In this document: positions 35,093 to 48,271 of the stretch, piece after piece | Numbering within the stretch: position 1 is the first letter of the stretch | How the letters are laid out: each line of letters begins with the position of its first letter | Translations under genes and position numbers: made by a program | From: Muricea muricata | Taxonomy: Eukaryota > Cnidaria > Anthozoa > Malacalcyonacea > Plexauridae | DNA length: 64,000 nt | NCBI GenBank assembly: GCA_963855995.1 | Contig: OY979727.1 | Location: 11,524,946-11,588,945, forward strand | Reading direction: 5' to 3' | The notes under the pieces: generated by a model | What the model was told of the DNA's origin: nothing | The model's database searches: none | The model's input: only the letters and a program-made list of their open reading frames with translations

Positions 35093-35125
35093 GGGGATTT
35101 TTTTATTCTTCTTTTATTTTTTGCC

Positions 35126-37055
35126 CTTCATAATTAGCTACATGAACACACAAGATGTTTGTGTTAAAAGCACTTTATAATTTAATCGTAATTATTATCT
35201 GACGGATACGATTCTTTCATTTCCAAAGGTGATGAGGTGTGAATAAACGAAAGAGAAAAAGATCAATCCTGGATGAAGAATGAACAATCCTAGATGACAT
35301 TGACCACAAAACGATAATAATCCAGAAGAAACAGAAGACACGAGATTGTAATAGAAAGTAGGGGTAATTTACAAGTTGGTATAAACAAGATATTTATCAT
35401 TTAGAAATCAAAGTGGATTTAAGTAAATTTTATACTTGCTCGTTGAAAAAAATCTTTACAAGATACACTTGGAATTTTTTTGCCAATTCCCAAGGGAATA
35501 CGCTATTTCACTCTTTTTTGCTTAATTTCATTGATACATGAAAAAAATAATTAGTGTTGATTATATTTTTGAGGATTTTAAATTCCCAAGGGAATTCAGC
35601 ATGCTTTGTTTCCATGGTAATATTTAAATTCATGGTGGAGACTTTACAACGAGAATCCTCTTTGATTATTACTATGATAACTATCTTGGTGCTTTCGGGT
35701 TTGTTTTTGTACACAGAAACAGTGGAACAATTAAGCCATTGTTTGTGTGCACTAAAGCAAATTACGGTGTCGTTTGAGAGCAGCTGCGACGTACCATGCA
35801 AACGAAGGCGTTTCGGTTAAATAAGTATGAGAATTGCGGTAAAGTTTCAAAATATTCAGATGCTTTTAAATAATATAGAGTAACTGTACAAACTATAGGA
35901 ACATTAAAAATTTCATGTCAACTACGGTTAAGGATGTACAGTCGTATAGGCGAGTGTCGAAAAAAAACAACTTAAGTTGTGTTTAACGTTTTAAAAATGC
36001 GTTTTATCTTCGCACAATTTTCATGCTTATTTGACCCAGCCTTAAACTTTGGTAAGTATCAGATTTCTATATACTTCGGACCAGTTAACACAACGAAAAG
36101 CCCATGCCCTTTCAGCTAAGGTTTTACGTTTGAAAACTCAATCAAAACTCAGCCTAAGTGGGTTTAAGTAGCTAGAGTTAACGTAATTTATTTTTTATTT
36201 TGCTTTTTTGTTTATAACGTAATTTATTAGCTAAATGTATGGACTGCGAGGGTGTGAGCCGTGTGTAAGTTGCATGGGGTTAGGCTTATTAAAGGACCTA
36301 AAATTTTTGAAAGTATGCCTAAAAAATATCGTTACTTCGAACAAAGCGGCTAGGAGTAAGTTGTTAACATTTGATTGCTCTAGCATTATTACTGTGTGCT
36401 GTGGTAAGATATTAGGGTAAAAAATGCGGCTTAAGTTTTGTATTATAAAGTCAACTGGACAGCTTACCTGTTTTTATACACAACTTTTGATATTTGTCCA
36501 ATCGATATTTTCTGTTTACGTTTAACCTAAAATAAATCCGAATAAAGTACATTTAAAATGCATACTTTACCAAAATTTTAATTCTTTTAATTGTCGGATT
36601 TGGGTGGCAGTCGGGGTGGTGGTGGTGCATGCGGGTTTATCAGTTGCGAGTGACTGTGCGATGGTGAGGAAAGTGAAAGTTACGAATGGAGTGCAGGAGC
36701 TTAGAACCGAGGAAGACAGCTTAGAACTGAGGCAGGTAGGCAGTTGGTAGGATCAGAGGGGGGCACTCGTCATTTTGGCTTTGGGATTCAAATTTGCATG
36801 CCGAGTACTTAAGTCACTAACGTTTGTTGTTTTAATTTGTCAGGTATGCGCGGCTGCTCTCTAGGGAAGATCAACTTAGCAATTTGCATTAGTATTTGCA
36901 AGGTTGGTCTTCTCTTTGCCCCGCTACCCCGGCCAGCTTTCCGAGTGCTACTTCCACCGTATATAAGTAGAAGTACTTGTACTATATGTATAAGTACTTC
37001 TACTTAGGTGGAAGTAGCACTTGGAGAGCTGGCTGGGGTAGGGGGATTTTTTTTA
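35126..37055 (+). repeat. Tandem duplication, copy b (palindrome 2 left)
   Basis: It is the second copy of the module, without the hAT-like MITE, and its right end continues into the AT-rich module as in palindrome 1. It holds COE/EBF-like palindromes at 35,486-35,499 and 35,582-35,595, the exon-like segment 36,611-36,735 and the hairpin 36,924-37,041. Confidence 0.85.
36924..37041. repeat. 118-bp hairpin, copy b
   Basis: It has the same structure as 8,141-8,258. A COE/EBF-like palindrome follows at 37,068-37,081. Confidence 0.85.
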
Positions 37056-40000
37056 TTCAATTTCTCAATTCCCATGGGAATTGAATTTTTAATTAAAAGG
37101 GGTCACATGTAAATTTTGTAAACAATTTATTGAAAAGAATTTGTAAAGATTACAATTTAAATAACAATAAAAAGAGTTTAACTACCACACATTGTACTCA
37201 TTTATATAACAATAGAAGAAAACAGAACATGGCAGAAAGAAGACAATAAACATTGCACTTAACACAAGTGAATGAACAATGTTAAAAAGGACTTGGTCTT
37301 CTCAAGATAAATGTTTATACTTCAAGCTGAATAATCACAAAACAACTAGGAGTGGATAAATTTTGAGAGTTTGACAGAGAATTGTAAAACATAACACCAA
37401 GTTGTTTCATAATTACAAAGAACTATATGGCTCAAAGATATAACTACAAAAAACATTTATACATGAAATAGAGATCTTTTATAGATGCACTTTCTCAAGA
37501 GATTGACTGTAATTTTTACCCAAAATTTAAAGCAATGATTAATTAATTTTTGAATTATATTTGAGCTGAATTATCTTTTGAGCTGAATTAGTCTCGTGTT
37601 ATATGATTTTGTAATATCTTCTTCAATGTACTTTATGAAACTTATCAATAAATGTGTAGTAAAAATGGTACGAAGAGCATCTCTGTTTTTGACTAGTTCC
37701 AAAAAATTAATTTTTACGTAATTACTTTTACCTTATAAGCCATATATCTCACGCTACTTTTTTAACCTGACAAGCCGTAATTTATTGAGGTAAACCAAAT
37801 ATTTATTTTACAGTTTGAAAATGCAACTGAACAAAATTTCAAACGTTTTTGACATGTTTTTTTCTTCTAGATATTTCATATAAAACATAGAGAAATAGAT
37901 GATAAAAAAGTACGTCTTATAGTCAACAAAATTACAATCAACAGTTTCTATGATTCATAAAAAAAGTTTTTAATTTTAATTTCGAAATCTAATTTGTCAA
38001 CAACTAAGTTTTTCATTTGGAAAAAACTTTATAATTTTAAACAGTTGAAAAATTACTCAAGCATCGGCAAATTTACCTCACTTAATATAGGTGCAATGTG
38101 CAACGTCTGAAGCACTAAATTCTTTGAATTAGTACTAGTTCTTATAATATATTTCTAAAAAGACAAGAAACAGAAAATGGTCTTTTTTCAGTAACAAAAC
38201 AAGCCAAACATGTAACCAATCCAATAGCAATCATTCTAATGCCTGAAGGCTCAAGCAGAAAGCTCGAAAACAATGAATTTTGGTTGATAATATTCTTGTC
38301 AGGTTAAAAACAAACCTCTTTGAAGCATAAACTTTATCTTTACTTACTTGTTGAAAAGACCATGTTCAAAAGCCATGTGAACCTGTTTTCTTATATTATC
38401 ATAATTATAATCACAAAGTGGAACTGTTTAAATATAAATTCAAACTGGAGCAAAGGAGATGAAAAAACGCTAGAAATTGTATTCAAACTGAAAAGATTTG
38501 TTTAAAATACTTTTGCACAGTACTATCGAACTCAACTGCAATTATCCTGTTAACCTCAATTTCAGTACAATCTTCTTGAAAAATGTTGTAAAATCAACAT
38601 CACTGCTTGTGTGTTTCCAACCCTTGCACTGATCATAAATTTCAAAAATGCTGCATGCATGTATGAAATATATTTTCAAAAAACAATCCTTAAATTTTTG
38701 AGGAGAATCTTCTTGCGACTTTATTAAAAATCATTTTCTTGTTTGGTTGTGGTTCTCTTTATATACAGAACTGTAATATTCCAAAACGTAGAGTAGTATA
38801 AGCGCTTCAGTTAATTTGTATTCAAACCAGTTCCACTTTTTAATGCACCTTACTACATTATTTGACCTTAACTGTTTGTTCCAAAGTTGAAGAAGTAGCT
38901 ATTGAAAATCACAAAGACTGAAAAATCAAACAAAATGACCAATAACAGCTGAATTAGGAGTTCGAGGTTTTTCAGATATTTTCTTGCTGTCATTGGTGAG
39001 CATATACGAAACATACTATTTCTTTATTCAATTCAATTCAAGTGAAGTGTGGTTGGGGTCTCAAGACGTGACTCATCAACACAAAACTCCCACTCATGAT
39101 CTAGTTATGTTGTTGGACTGGGGAAAATAAAAAAAGATGACTATTTCAGGCAACAAGTTATGCAAGAGGCACAATTAAAATGTCGTAGGATGACTGAGGG
39201 TTGCTTTCGTTTATTCTTTGTGATTTTCAAGCAAACATTTCAAACTTTAAACAGACATTAAAAGTCAACTCAAAGATGAGAAGATTGAGATAGTAAATCA
39301 GGAATCAAGTCATTGTCCATTTTGAAAAGGTTCATATACAAAGTATATGTTTGTACACAAATGACAATTTATCTTGATGCTTCAATGCAAACAGTCTTTG
39401 ACAATCTTAATAGCAAGTGGAGAAACATGAATAAAATGATTTGATATCTTATACAACTATCTCAATCTCCTCAATGCTACAGAGCTAAATAATAATAAAA
39501 CTGCATGATGTGTTTTGTTGTTAACAATGCTTGAATATAAAGGAAACCAAACAAAATCTATGTCCAAAATGCAAAACTATACATCAACTTTTCAAAACAC
39601 AACCAATTTATCATTATTTGGCTTTATATAAATTAAAATTAAAATGCTTTGAAAACCATGTGCTTGTTGTGACCTGTGACAAGGTAAAAATGCACCGGCA
39701 ATGACCTCCAATTACAAAGGTAATACATGCAATCAGAATATGTGTAAAATATCAAAATACAAAATTGCCATGAAAAAATTCCATCACTTACAGCTCAATC
39801 TTCACTAAACGTTTATGGTGAAATGCCGAATTTCAACAGCAACTTGAAAATTGTAACTTAACAATTGTTACTTCATTATCTCATTTCAGAATTCCATATT
39901 TCTTTTGTGACTTGACTAATATACAGCAATTTCAGAATAAATATTAATAATAAACAATTATTGGATGAGGTTTTTGTGATATGCAGACTTATCAACGTCG

Positions 40001-41300
40001 AGGTAAGAGTTATCAGCCGAGCCGAAGGCGAGGCAGATAACTCTTACCGAGACATTGATAATTCCGCATATCACAAAAACCGAACCCGATAATTGTTTTA
40101 TTATACATTGTAAGCGAAGAAAATAAACATGGTAACGAAAGAATAGATTTCTCTTTCTAAAACCTTTTCAAAACTCGAGCAATTTCGCTTTTCTCGAGCA
40201 ATTTCGCTGTTCTGCAATCCCCTTTTCCAACAAATATTCATGAAACACTTGTTGAGCGACTTTATATGTTCTTTTGCATGTGTTTTTGGAGTCTTTTTCC
40301 TCAAGCAATTGACGAATTTCGTCTTCGGCGAGATGCCACAACATGAAACAGAAAATATCGAGAAAAAAATGTTGTTGCCATGCCAACCATTGATGCCAAC
40401 GAATACCGTAGGCTCAACATGCAAATAACTCAATTATCTGCTAGCAGATAACTGAGTTATCTGCAGATTGCGTGATAGTCGCATTTATCTGCATGCAATT
40501 GACCAATTACAGCGCATAAAGCAACTGCAATGTATAATAATAATAATTAATATAATTAATTCAGAATAAACACAGCCACTGGTCACAAGCAAGCCTATAA
40601 TTTTCAAATCATTTTATAGCTAACAACACAAGAAAATATCAAAACCTTTTTGTATGCTTTCATCATTCAAAGTGTTCACTTTTTCATGATCAGCAAAATG
40701 CCAGAGAACAATTTGAAGCATTCTTGGGACTGGCAACATCTAGAAAATATTGAAGATTGAAGTTTTGAGGATGTTTCTCAAACAAATTGATTGATAAAAT
40801 GCCTGAACATTAATGATCAAAAGAAGAAAGATGACAATAACTTTTTGCAATTTGGCAGTTATTTGGAAAGAAAGCACCTTCTCAAATCCACAGTACAAAC
40901 AAATTTCAAAATATCTTATTTAAAACATAAATAACTGAAACGGTGAACAAAACATAAGTAAAATATAACAAAGCAAGCTAGGAGTTATGTGATAAGTGAA
41001 CAGGCACATCACAAAGCATCCATAATCCCCACACAGTCTTAAAAGGAGTTTGGGTGGTAATATGCTCCTGGATAATAAGCCCTGAACTCTTTTGAACAAG
41101 CACAGAATCACTGTCGTCCATGACAGACCGCAAACTAATAGGACAAGATTTACGCGATCTAGCTTTAAACAAACGCCTCTTTTACATGAATTCATGATGC
41201 TTGAATTGATAATTGCAACAATAGAATTAATTTTTCTTTACAAATACAACAATACAGAGTGTCTCATAAAAGGACAGCCACTGAAATTAAACCTATTCAA
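37055..41300. other. AT-rich module of palindrome 2 left, no gene seen
   Basis: It is homologous to 3,822-8,100 (rearranged order of phrases, many indels). It contains the inverted-repeat element at 37,762-38,306 and the composite palindromic MITE at 39,955-40,541. Open frames overlap on opposite strands and are unsupported. Confidence 0.55.
39955..40541. mobile_element. Composite palindromic MITE (palindrome 2 left)
   Basis: It has the same hairpin (GGTTTTTGTGATATGC and inverse) and TTTTATTATACATTG/CAATGTATAATAATA bounds as 10,936-11,380. It carries ~140 bp more interior sequence. Mirror copy at 44,564-45,150. Confidence 0.75.
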
Positions 41301-41530
41301 TACATAGCTCCTCAGTTCATAAAAGATTTATGCATACGCGAAACACGCTATAGAATTGAATTTTCAATTAGAAAACCCCCGAAAACAAAAGAATATGGTC
41401 TGATGAGCATATAAACAAGTTAAAACGCTTCGTCTTTACAGTTGAATAAAAACCTCTCCCTAGGATTTTAACCTATACTTAACATGGTATACTTGACTGT
41501 AGGTAACACCCTGGTGATTGCTGTAACCAA

Positions 41531-41549
41531 CTCCCCCCCCCCCCCCCCA
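41531..41549 (+). repeat. Poly-C tract near the palindrome-2 core
   Basis: A C run of about 18, with the complementary G run at about 43,557-43,572 on the other arm. Run lengths are the most error-prone positions in any assembly. Confidence 0.9.
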
Positions 41550-42487
41550 GTATTTAGGCGAAAGTATGTTTTATCCCAATCCCTTTCCGCCAATCATGGT
41601 ACCAGTCTGCAATCATTGGATAAATAAATTTCCTGGCAGTTTAACGGCATGTTTTGTCGGACAAATCTATGTGGACCCTCTTCATACTGACAAAATTTAC
41701 AACTTTCCCTTTTTATTGAACTTGAAGATCTTTGAAGACCCAAATCTGCAGAAAACTCTGAGCATTTAATTTCAGATCTCAGTTAGCATTTGCATCGGAT
41801 TTCACGCTATTATCATCAAGTAATTTCATCTACAGCCTTTATATCCAACGATCATCGCCAAGTAGACCAAGCTTGCAAACGGTAACGGAGAGCACAAAGT
41901 TTATACTGTGCTGAATTCCAATCCGATTTCATAAAAATCGATCTTTATAAGCAGTCTAGATAGTATACTACAAATACAGAAAAGAAATAAAGCATATTAC
42001 CTTAAAACAAAGTTACTATCGATAAAAACCTAACAGATTAGGATCTTGCTTCCTTCTTCGTCGTGCTCGTGAACAGAAAAATTTTTTAAAAAAATCGGAA
42101 AACTTCGAGTACGGTCGGAACCGAAGCTCGCGACTTTCTTTCGACAAATTCCGAACAGGTTTCCCACACTAATTAGTTCTGAATTTCTGATCCTGGCCGG
42201 TGGCTAGGGATAAAGCGCGGATACGGACGGATGAGAAATTGCGGATGGGGTAAAACGGGAGAACTAAATGAAGAACGAGAAATACGACGTTGAAGTGGAG
42301 AAAGGTAAAAAAAAAAGATCGCGAGAAAGCGATAAAACAAAAAAATGAGGTTAGTCGATCAAAACATGAAGAGCAGGAAATGCTTAAGAGCTCTCTCTCT
42401 TCCAAGGTGTTTAGAACTAATTCTTCCCGATCTTATCGACAGATTCTTCCCAACTGAGATAACAAGAATGGATAAGGAACATTTCCA

Positions 42488-42617
42488 ATACTTATCAAAA
42501 GAATCTATCGATATGAATCTATCGATATTTCCTCAGGGTATTAAGCATTAAAAACAAAATCAAATAGCGTAGATAAATATAGAGCACGGGAGCGATTTTT
42601 AGGTAATCAGATGTGAT
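42488..42617. other. Spacer of palindrome 2 (130 bp)
   Basis: The arms meet at AACATTTCCA and TGGAAATGTT. The spacer contains GAATCTATCGATA twice and no other recognised feature. Confidence 0.95.
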
Positions 42618-44563
42618 TGGAAATGTTCCTTATCCATTCTTGTTATCTCAGTTGGGAAGAATCTGTCGATAAGATCGGGAAGAATTAGTTCTAAACACCT
42701 TGGAAGAGAGAGAGCTCTTAAGCATTTCCTGCTCTTCATGTTTTGATCGACTAACCTCATTTTTTTGTTTTATCGCTTTCTCGCGATCTTTTTTTTTTAC
42801 CTTTCTCCACTTCAACGTCGTATTTCTCGTTCTTCATTTAGTTCTCCCGTTTTACCCCATCCGCAATTTCTCATCCGTCCGTATCCGCGCTTTATCCCTA
42901 GCCACCGGCCAGGATCAGAAATTCAGAACTAATTAGTGTGGGAAACCTGTTCGGAATTTGTCGAAAGAAAGTCGCGAGCTTCGGTTCCGACCGTACTCGA
43001 AGTTTTCCGATTTTTTTAAAAAATTTTTCTGTTCACGAGCACGACGAAGAAGGAAGCAAGATCCTAATCTGTTAGGTTTTTATCGATAGTAACTTTGTTT
43101 TAAGGTAATATGCTTTATTTCTTTTCTGTATTTGTAGTATACTATCTAGACTGCTTATAAAGATCGATTTTTATGAAATCGGATTGGAATTCAGCACAGT
43201 ATAAACTTTGTGCTCTCCGTTACCGTTTGCAAGCTTGGTCTACTTGGCGATGATCGTTGGATATAAAGGCTGTAGATGAAATTACTTGATGATAATAGCG
43301 TGAAATCCGATGCAAATGCTAACTGAGATCTGAAATTAAATGCTCAGAGTTTTCTGCAGATTTGGGTCTTCAAAGATCTTCAAGTTCAATAAAAAGGGAA
43401 AGTTGTAAATTTTGTCAGTATGAAGAGGGTCCACATAGATTTGTCCGACAAAACATGCCGTTAAACTGCCAGGAAATTTATTTATCCAATGATTGCAGAC
43501 TGGTACCATGATTGGCGGAAAGGGATTGGGATAAAACATACTTTCGCCTAAATACTGGGGGGGGGGGGGGGGAGTTGGTTACAGCAATCACCAGGGTGTT
43601 ACCTACAGTCAAGTATACCATGTTAAGTATAGGTTAAAATCCTAGGGAGAGGTTTTTATTCAACTGTAAAGACGAAGCGTTTTAACTTGTTTATATGCTC
43701 ATCAGACCATATTCTTTTGTTTTCGGGGGTTTTCTAATTGAAAATTCAATTCTATAGCGTGTTTCGCGTATGCATAAATCTTTTATGAACTGAGGAGCTA
43801 TGTATTGAATAGGTTTAATTTCAGTGGCTGTCCTTTTATGAGACACTCTGTATTGTTGTATTTGTAAAGAAAAATTAATTCTATTGTTGCAATTATCAAT
43901 TCAAGCATCATGAATTCATGTAAAAGAGGCGTTTGTTTAAAGCTAGATCGCGTAAATCTTGTCCTATTAGTTTGCGGTCTGTCATGGACGACAGTGATTC
44001 TGTGCTTGTTCAAAAGAGTTCAGGGCTTATTATCCAGGAGCATATTACCACCCAAACTCCTTTTAAGACTGTGTGGGGATTATGGATGCTTTGTGATGTG
44101 CCTGTTCACTTATCACATAACTCCTAGCTTGCTTTGTTATATTTTACTTATGTTTTGTTCACCGTTTCAGTTATTTATGTTTTAAATAAGATATTTTGAA
44201 ATTTGTTTGTACTGTGGATTTGAGAAGGTGCTTTCTTTCCAAATAACTGCCAAATTGCAAAAAGTTATTGTCATCTTTCTTCTTTTGATCATTAATGTTC
44301 AGGCATTTTATCAATCAATTTGTTTGAGAAACATCCTCAAAACTTCAATCTTCAATATTTTCTAGATGTTGCCAGTCCCAAGAATGCTTCAAATTGTTCT
44401 CTGGCATTTTGCTGATCATGAAAAAGTGAACACTTTGAATGATGAAAGCATACAAAAAGGTTTTGATATTTTCTTGTGTTGTTAGCTATAAAATGATTTG
44501 AAAATTATAGGCTTGCTTGTGACCAGTGGCTGTGTTTATTCTGAATTAATTATATTAATTATT

Positions 44564-45150
44564 ATTATTATACATTGCAGTTGCTTTATGCGCTGTAATT
44601 GGTCAATTGCATGCAGATAAATGCGACTATCACGCAATCTGCAGATAACTCAGTTATCTGCTAGCAGATAATTGAGTTATTTGCATGTTGAGCCTACGGT
44701 ATTCGTTGGCATCAATGGTTGGCATGGCAACAACATTTTTTTCTCGATATTTTCTGTTTCATGTTGTGGCATCTCGCCGAAGACGAAATTCGTCAATTGC
44801 TTGAGGAAAAAGACTCCAAAAACACATGCAAAAGAACATATAAAGTCGCTCAACAAGTGTTTCATGAATATTTGTTGGAAAAGGGGATTGCAGAACAGCG
44901 AAATTGCTCGAGAAAAGCGAAATTGCTCGAGTTTTGAAAAGGTTTTAGAAAGAGAAATCTATTCTTTCGTTACCATGTTTATTTTCTTCGCTTACAATGT
45001 ATAATAAAACAATTATCGGGTTCGGTTTTTGTGATATGCGGAATTATCAATGTCTCGGTAAGAGTTATCTGCCTCGCCTTCGGCTCGGCTGATAACTCTT
45101 ACCTCGACGTTGATAAGTCTGCATATCACAAAAACCTCATCCAATAATTG
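44564..45150. mobile_element. Composite palindromic MITE (palindrome 2 right)
   Basis: It mirrors 39,955-40,541. The open frame of 110 codons inside is identical in both copies only because the arms are nearly identical. Confidence 0.75.
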
Positions 45151-46636
45151 TTTATTATTAATATTTATTCTGAAATTGCTGTATATTAGTCAAGTCACAA
45201 AAGAAATATGGAATTCTGAAATGAGATAATGAAGTAACAATTGTTAAGTTACAATTTTCAAGTTGCTGTTGAAATTCGGCATTTCACCATAAACGTTTAG
45301 TGAAGATTGAGCTGTAAGTGATGGAATTTTTTCATGGCAATTTTGTATTTTGATATTTTACACATATTCTGATTGCATGTATTACCTTTGTAATTGGAGG
45401 TCATTGCCGGTGCATTTTTACCTTGTCACAGGTCACAACAAGCACATGGTTTTCAAAGCATTTTAATTTTAATTTATATAAAGCCAAATAATGATAAATT
45501 GGTTGTGTTTTGAAAAGTTGATGTATAGTTTTGCATTTTGGACATAGATTTTGTTTGGTTTCCTTTATATTCAAGCATTGTTAACAACAAAACACATCAT
45601 GCAGTTTTATTATTATTTAGCTCTGTAGCATTGAGGAGATTGAGATAGTTGTATAAGATATCAAATCATTTTATTCATGTTTCTCCACTTGCTATTAAGA
45701 TTGTCAAAGACTGTTTACATTGAAGCATCAAGATAAATTGTCATTTGTGTACAAACATATACTTTGTATATGAACCTTTTCAAAATGGACAATGACTTGA
45801 TTCCTGATTTACTATCTCAATCTTCTCATCTTTGAGTTGACTTTTAATGTCTGTTTAAAGTTTGAAATGTTTGCTTGAAAATCACAAAGAATAAACGAAA
45901 GCAACCCTCAGTCATCCTACGACATTTTAATTGTGCCTCTTGCATAACTCGTTGCCTGAAATAGTCATCTTTTTTTATTTTCCCCAGTCCAACAACATAA
46001 CTAGATCATGAGTGGGAGTTTTGTGTTGATGAGTCACGTCTTGAGACCCCAACCACACCTCACTTGAATTGAATTGAATAAAGAAATAGTATGTTTCGTA
46101 TCTGCTCACCAATGACAGTAAGAAAATATCTGAAAAACCTCGAACTCCTAATTCAGCTGTTATTGGTCATTTTGTTTGATTTTTCAGTCTTTGTGATTTT
46201 CAATAGCTACTTCTTCAACTTTGGAACAAACAGTTAAGGTCAAATAATGTAGTAAGGTGCATTAAAAAGTGGAACTGGTTTGAATACAAATTAACTGAAG
46301 CGCTTATACTACTCTACATTTTGGAATATTACAGTTCTGTATATAAAGAGAACCACAACCAAACAAGAAAATGATTTTTAATAAAGTCGCAAGAAGATTC
46401 TCCTCAAAAATTTAAGGATTGTTTTTTGAAAATATATTTCATACATGCATGCAGCATTTTTGAAATTTATGATCAGTGCAAGGGTTGGAAACACACAAGC
46501 AGTGATGTTGATTTTACAACATTTTTCAAGAAGATTGTACTGAAATTGAGGTTAACAGGATAATTGCAGTTGAGTTTGATAGTGCTGTGCAAAAGTATTT
46601 TAAACAAATCTTTTCAGTTTGAATACAATTTCTAGC

Positions 46637-46698
46637 GTTCTTTTTGGCTCGTTTTGGTTCATTCTTGTTCGAAAAATAAAATTACTGACTTTAAAGAC
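46637..46698. other. 62-bp insertion specific to the right arm
   Basis: The left arm reads directly from GATGAAAAAACG into CTAGAAATT near 38,459-38,478. The right arm has 62 extra bases. CGTT borders both sides, a possible short duplication. Confidence 0.8.
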
Positions 46699-48153
46699 GT
46701 TTTTTCATCTCCTTTGCTCCAGTTTGAATTTATATTTAAACAGTTCCACTTTGTGATTATAATTATGATAATATAAGAAAACAGGTTCACATGGCTTTTG
46801 AACATGGTCTTTTCAACAAGTAAGTAAAGATAAAGTTTATGCTTCAAAGAGATTTGTTTTTAACCTGACAAGAATATTATCAACCAAAATTCATTGTTTT
46901 CGAGCTTTCTGCTTGAGTCTTCAGGCATTAGAATGATTGCTATTGGATTGGTTACATGTTTGGCTTGTTTTGTTACTGAAAAAAGTCCATTTTTGGTTTC
47001 TTGTCTTTTTAAAAATATATTATAAGAACTAGTACTAATTCAAAGAATTTAGTGCTTCAGACGTTGCACACTGAACCTATATTAAGTGAGGTAAATTTGC
47101 CGATGCTTGAGTAATTTTTCAACTGTTTAAAATTATAAAGTTTTTTTCCAAATGAAAAACTTAGTTGTTGACAAATTAGATTTCGAAATTAAAATTAAAA
47201 ACATTTTTTTATGCATCATAGAAACTGTTGATTGTAATTTTGTTGACTATAAGACGTACTTTTTTATCACCTATTTCTCTATGTTTTATATGAAATATCT
47301 AGAAGAAAAAAACATGTCAAAAACGTTTGAAATTTTGTTCAGTTGCATTTTCAAACTGTAAAATAAATATTTGGTTTACCTCAATAAATTACGGCTTGTC
47401 AGGTTAAAAAAGTAGCGTGAGATATATGGCTTATAAGGTAAAAGTAATTACGTAAAAATTAATTTTTTGGAACTAGTCAAAAACAGAGATGCTCTTCGTA
47501 CCATTTTTACTACACATTTATTGATAAGTTTCATAAAGTACATTGAAGAAGATTTTACAAAATCATATAACATGAGACTAATTCAGCTCAAAAGACTTGG
47601 CATATAATTCAAAAATTAATTAATCATTGCTTTAAATTTTGGGTAAAAATTACAGTCAATCTCTTGAGCAAGTGCATCTATAAAAGATCTCTATTTCATG
47701 TATAAATGTTAACAAAAAGGAAAATGGGTGTTCTTATTCCGTTTTTGTAGTTATATCTTTGAGCCATATAGTTCTTTGTAATTATGAAACAACTTGGTGT
47801 TATGTTTTTCAATTCTCTGTCAAACTCTCAAAATTTATCCACTCCTAGTTGTTTTGTGATTATTCAGCTTGAAGTATAAACATTTATCTTGAAAAGACCA
47901 AGTCCTTTTTAACATTGTTCATTCACTTGTGTTAAGTGCAATGTTCATTGTCTTCTTTCTGCCATGTTCTGTTTTCTTTTATTGTTTTATAAATAAGTAC
48001 AATGTGTGGTAGTTAAACTCTTTTTATTGTTATTTAAATTGTAATCTTTACAAATTCTTTTCAATAAATTGTTTACAAAATTTACATGTGACCCCTTTTA
48101 ATTAAAAATTCAATTCCCATGGGAATTGAGAAATTGAATAAAAAAAAATCCCC

Positions 48154-48271
48154 CTACCCCGGCCAGCTCTCCAAGTGCTACTTCCACCTAAGTAGAAGTA
48201 CTTATACATATAGTACAAGTACTTCTACTTATTTACGGTGGAAGTAGCACTCGGAAAGCTGGCCGGGGTAG
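48154..48271. repeat. 118-bp hairpin (mirror of copy b)
   Basis: It mirrors 36,924-37,041. The COE/EBF-like palindrome at 48,113-48,126 precedes it. Confidence 0.85.

Larger units (their letters stand above)
32857..35115 (+). repeat. Tandem duplication, copy a (palindrome 2 left)
   Basis: It starts near TAATTGGCCACGTAAATACACAAG and shares order and content with 35,126-37,055: GATGAGG region, paired COE/EBF-like palindromes, GTTTAACACAACG-type segment, exon-like segment and hairpin. Copy a has an extra 286-bp MITE at 33,116. Palindrome 1 has only one copy of this module (8,101-10,930). Confidence 0.85.
31324..42487 (+). repeat. Left arm of palindrome 2
   Basis: It is the reverse complement of 42,618 to ~53,840, with nearly identical translations in mirrored positions. 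The first 2.2 kb match 61,798-63,997 in direct orientation. Known arm differences are 62 bp and 28 bp present only on the right (near 46.64 and 47.71 kb), plus scattered substitutions. It contains a tandem duplication, MITEs and hairpins but no intact gene. Confidence 0.95.

Noticed and set aside
42345..42551. Coding-looking 68-codon frame at the palindrome-2 core
   Set aside because: It crosses from the arm into the spacer and has no counterpart in palindrome 1. The opposite strand is open too.
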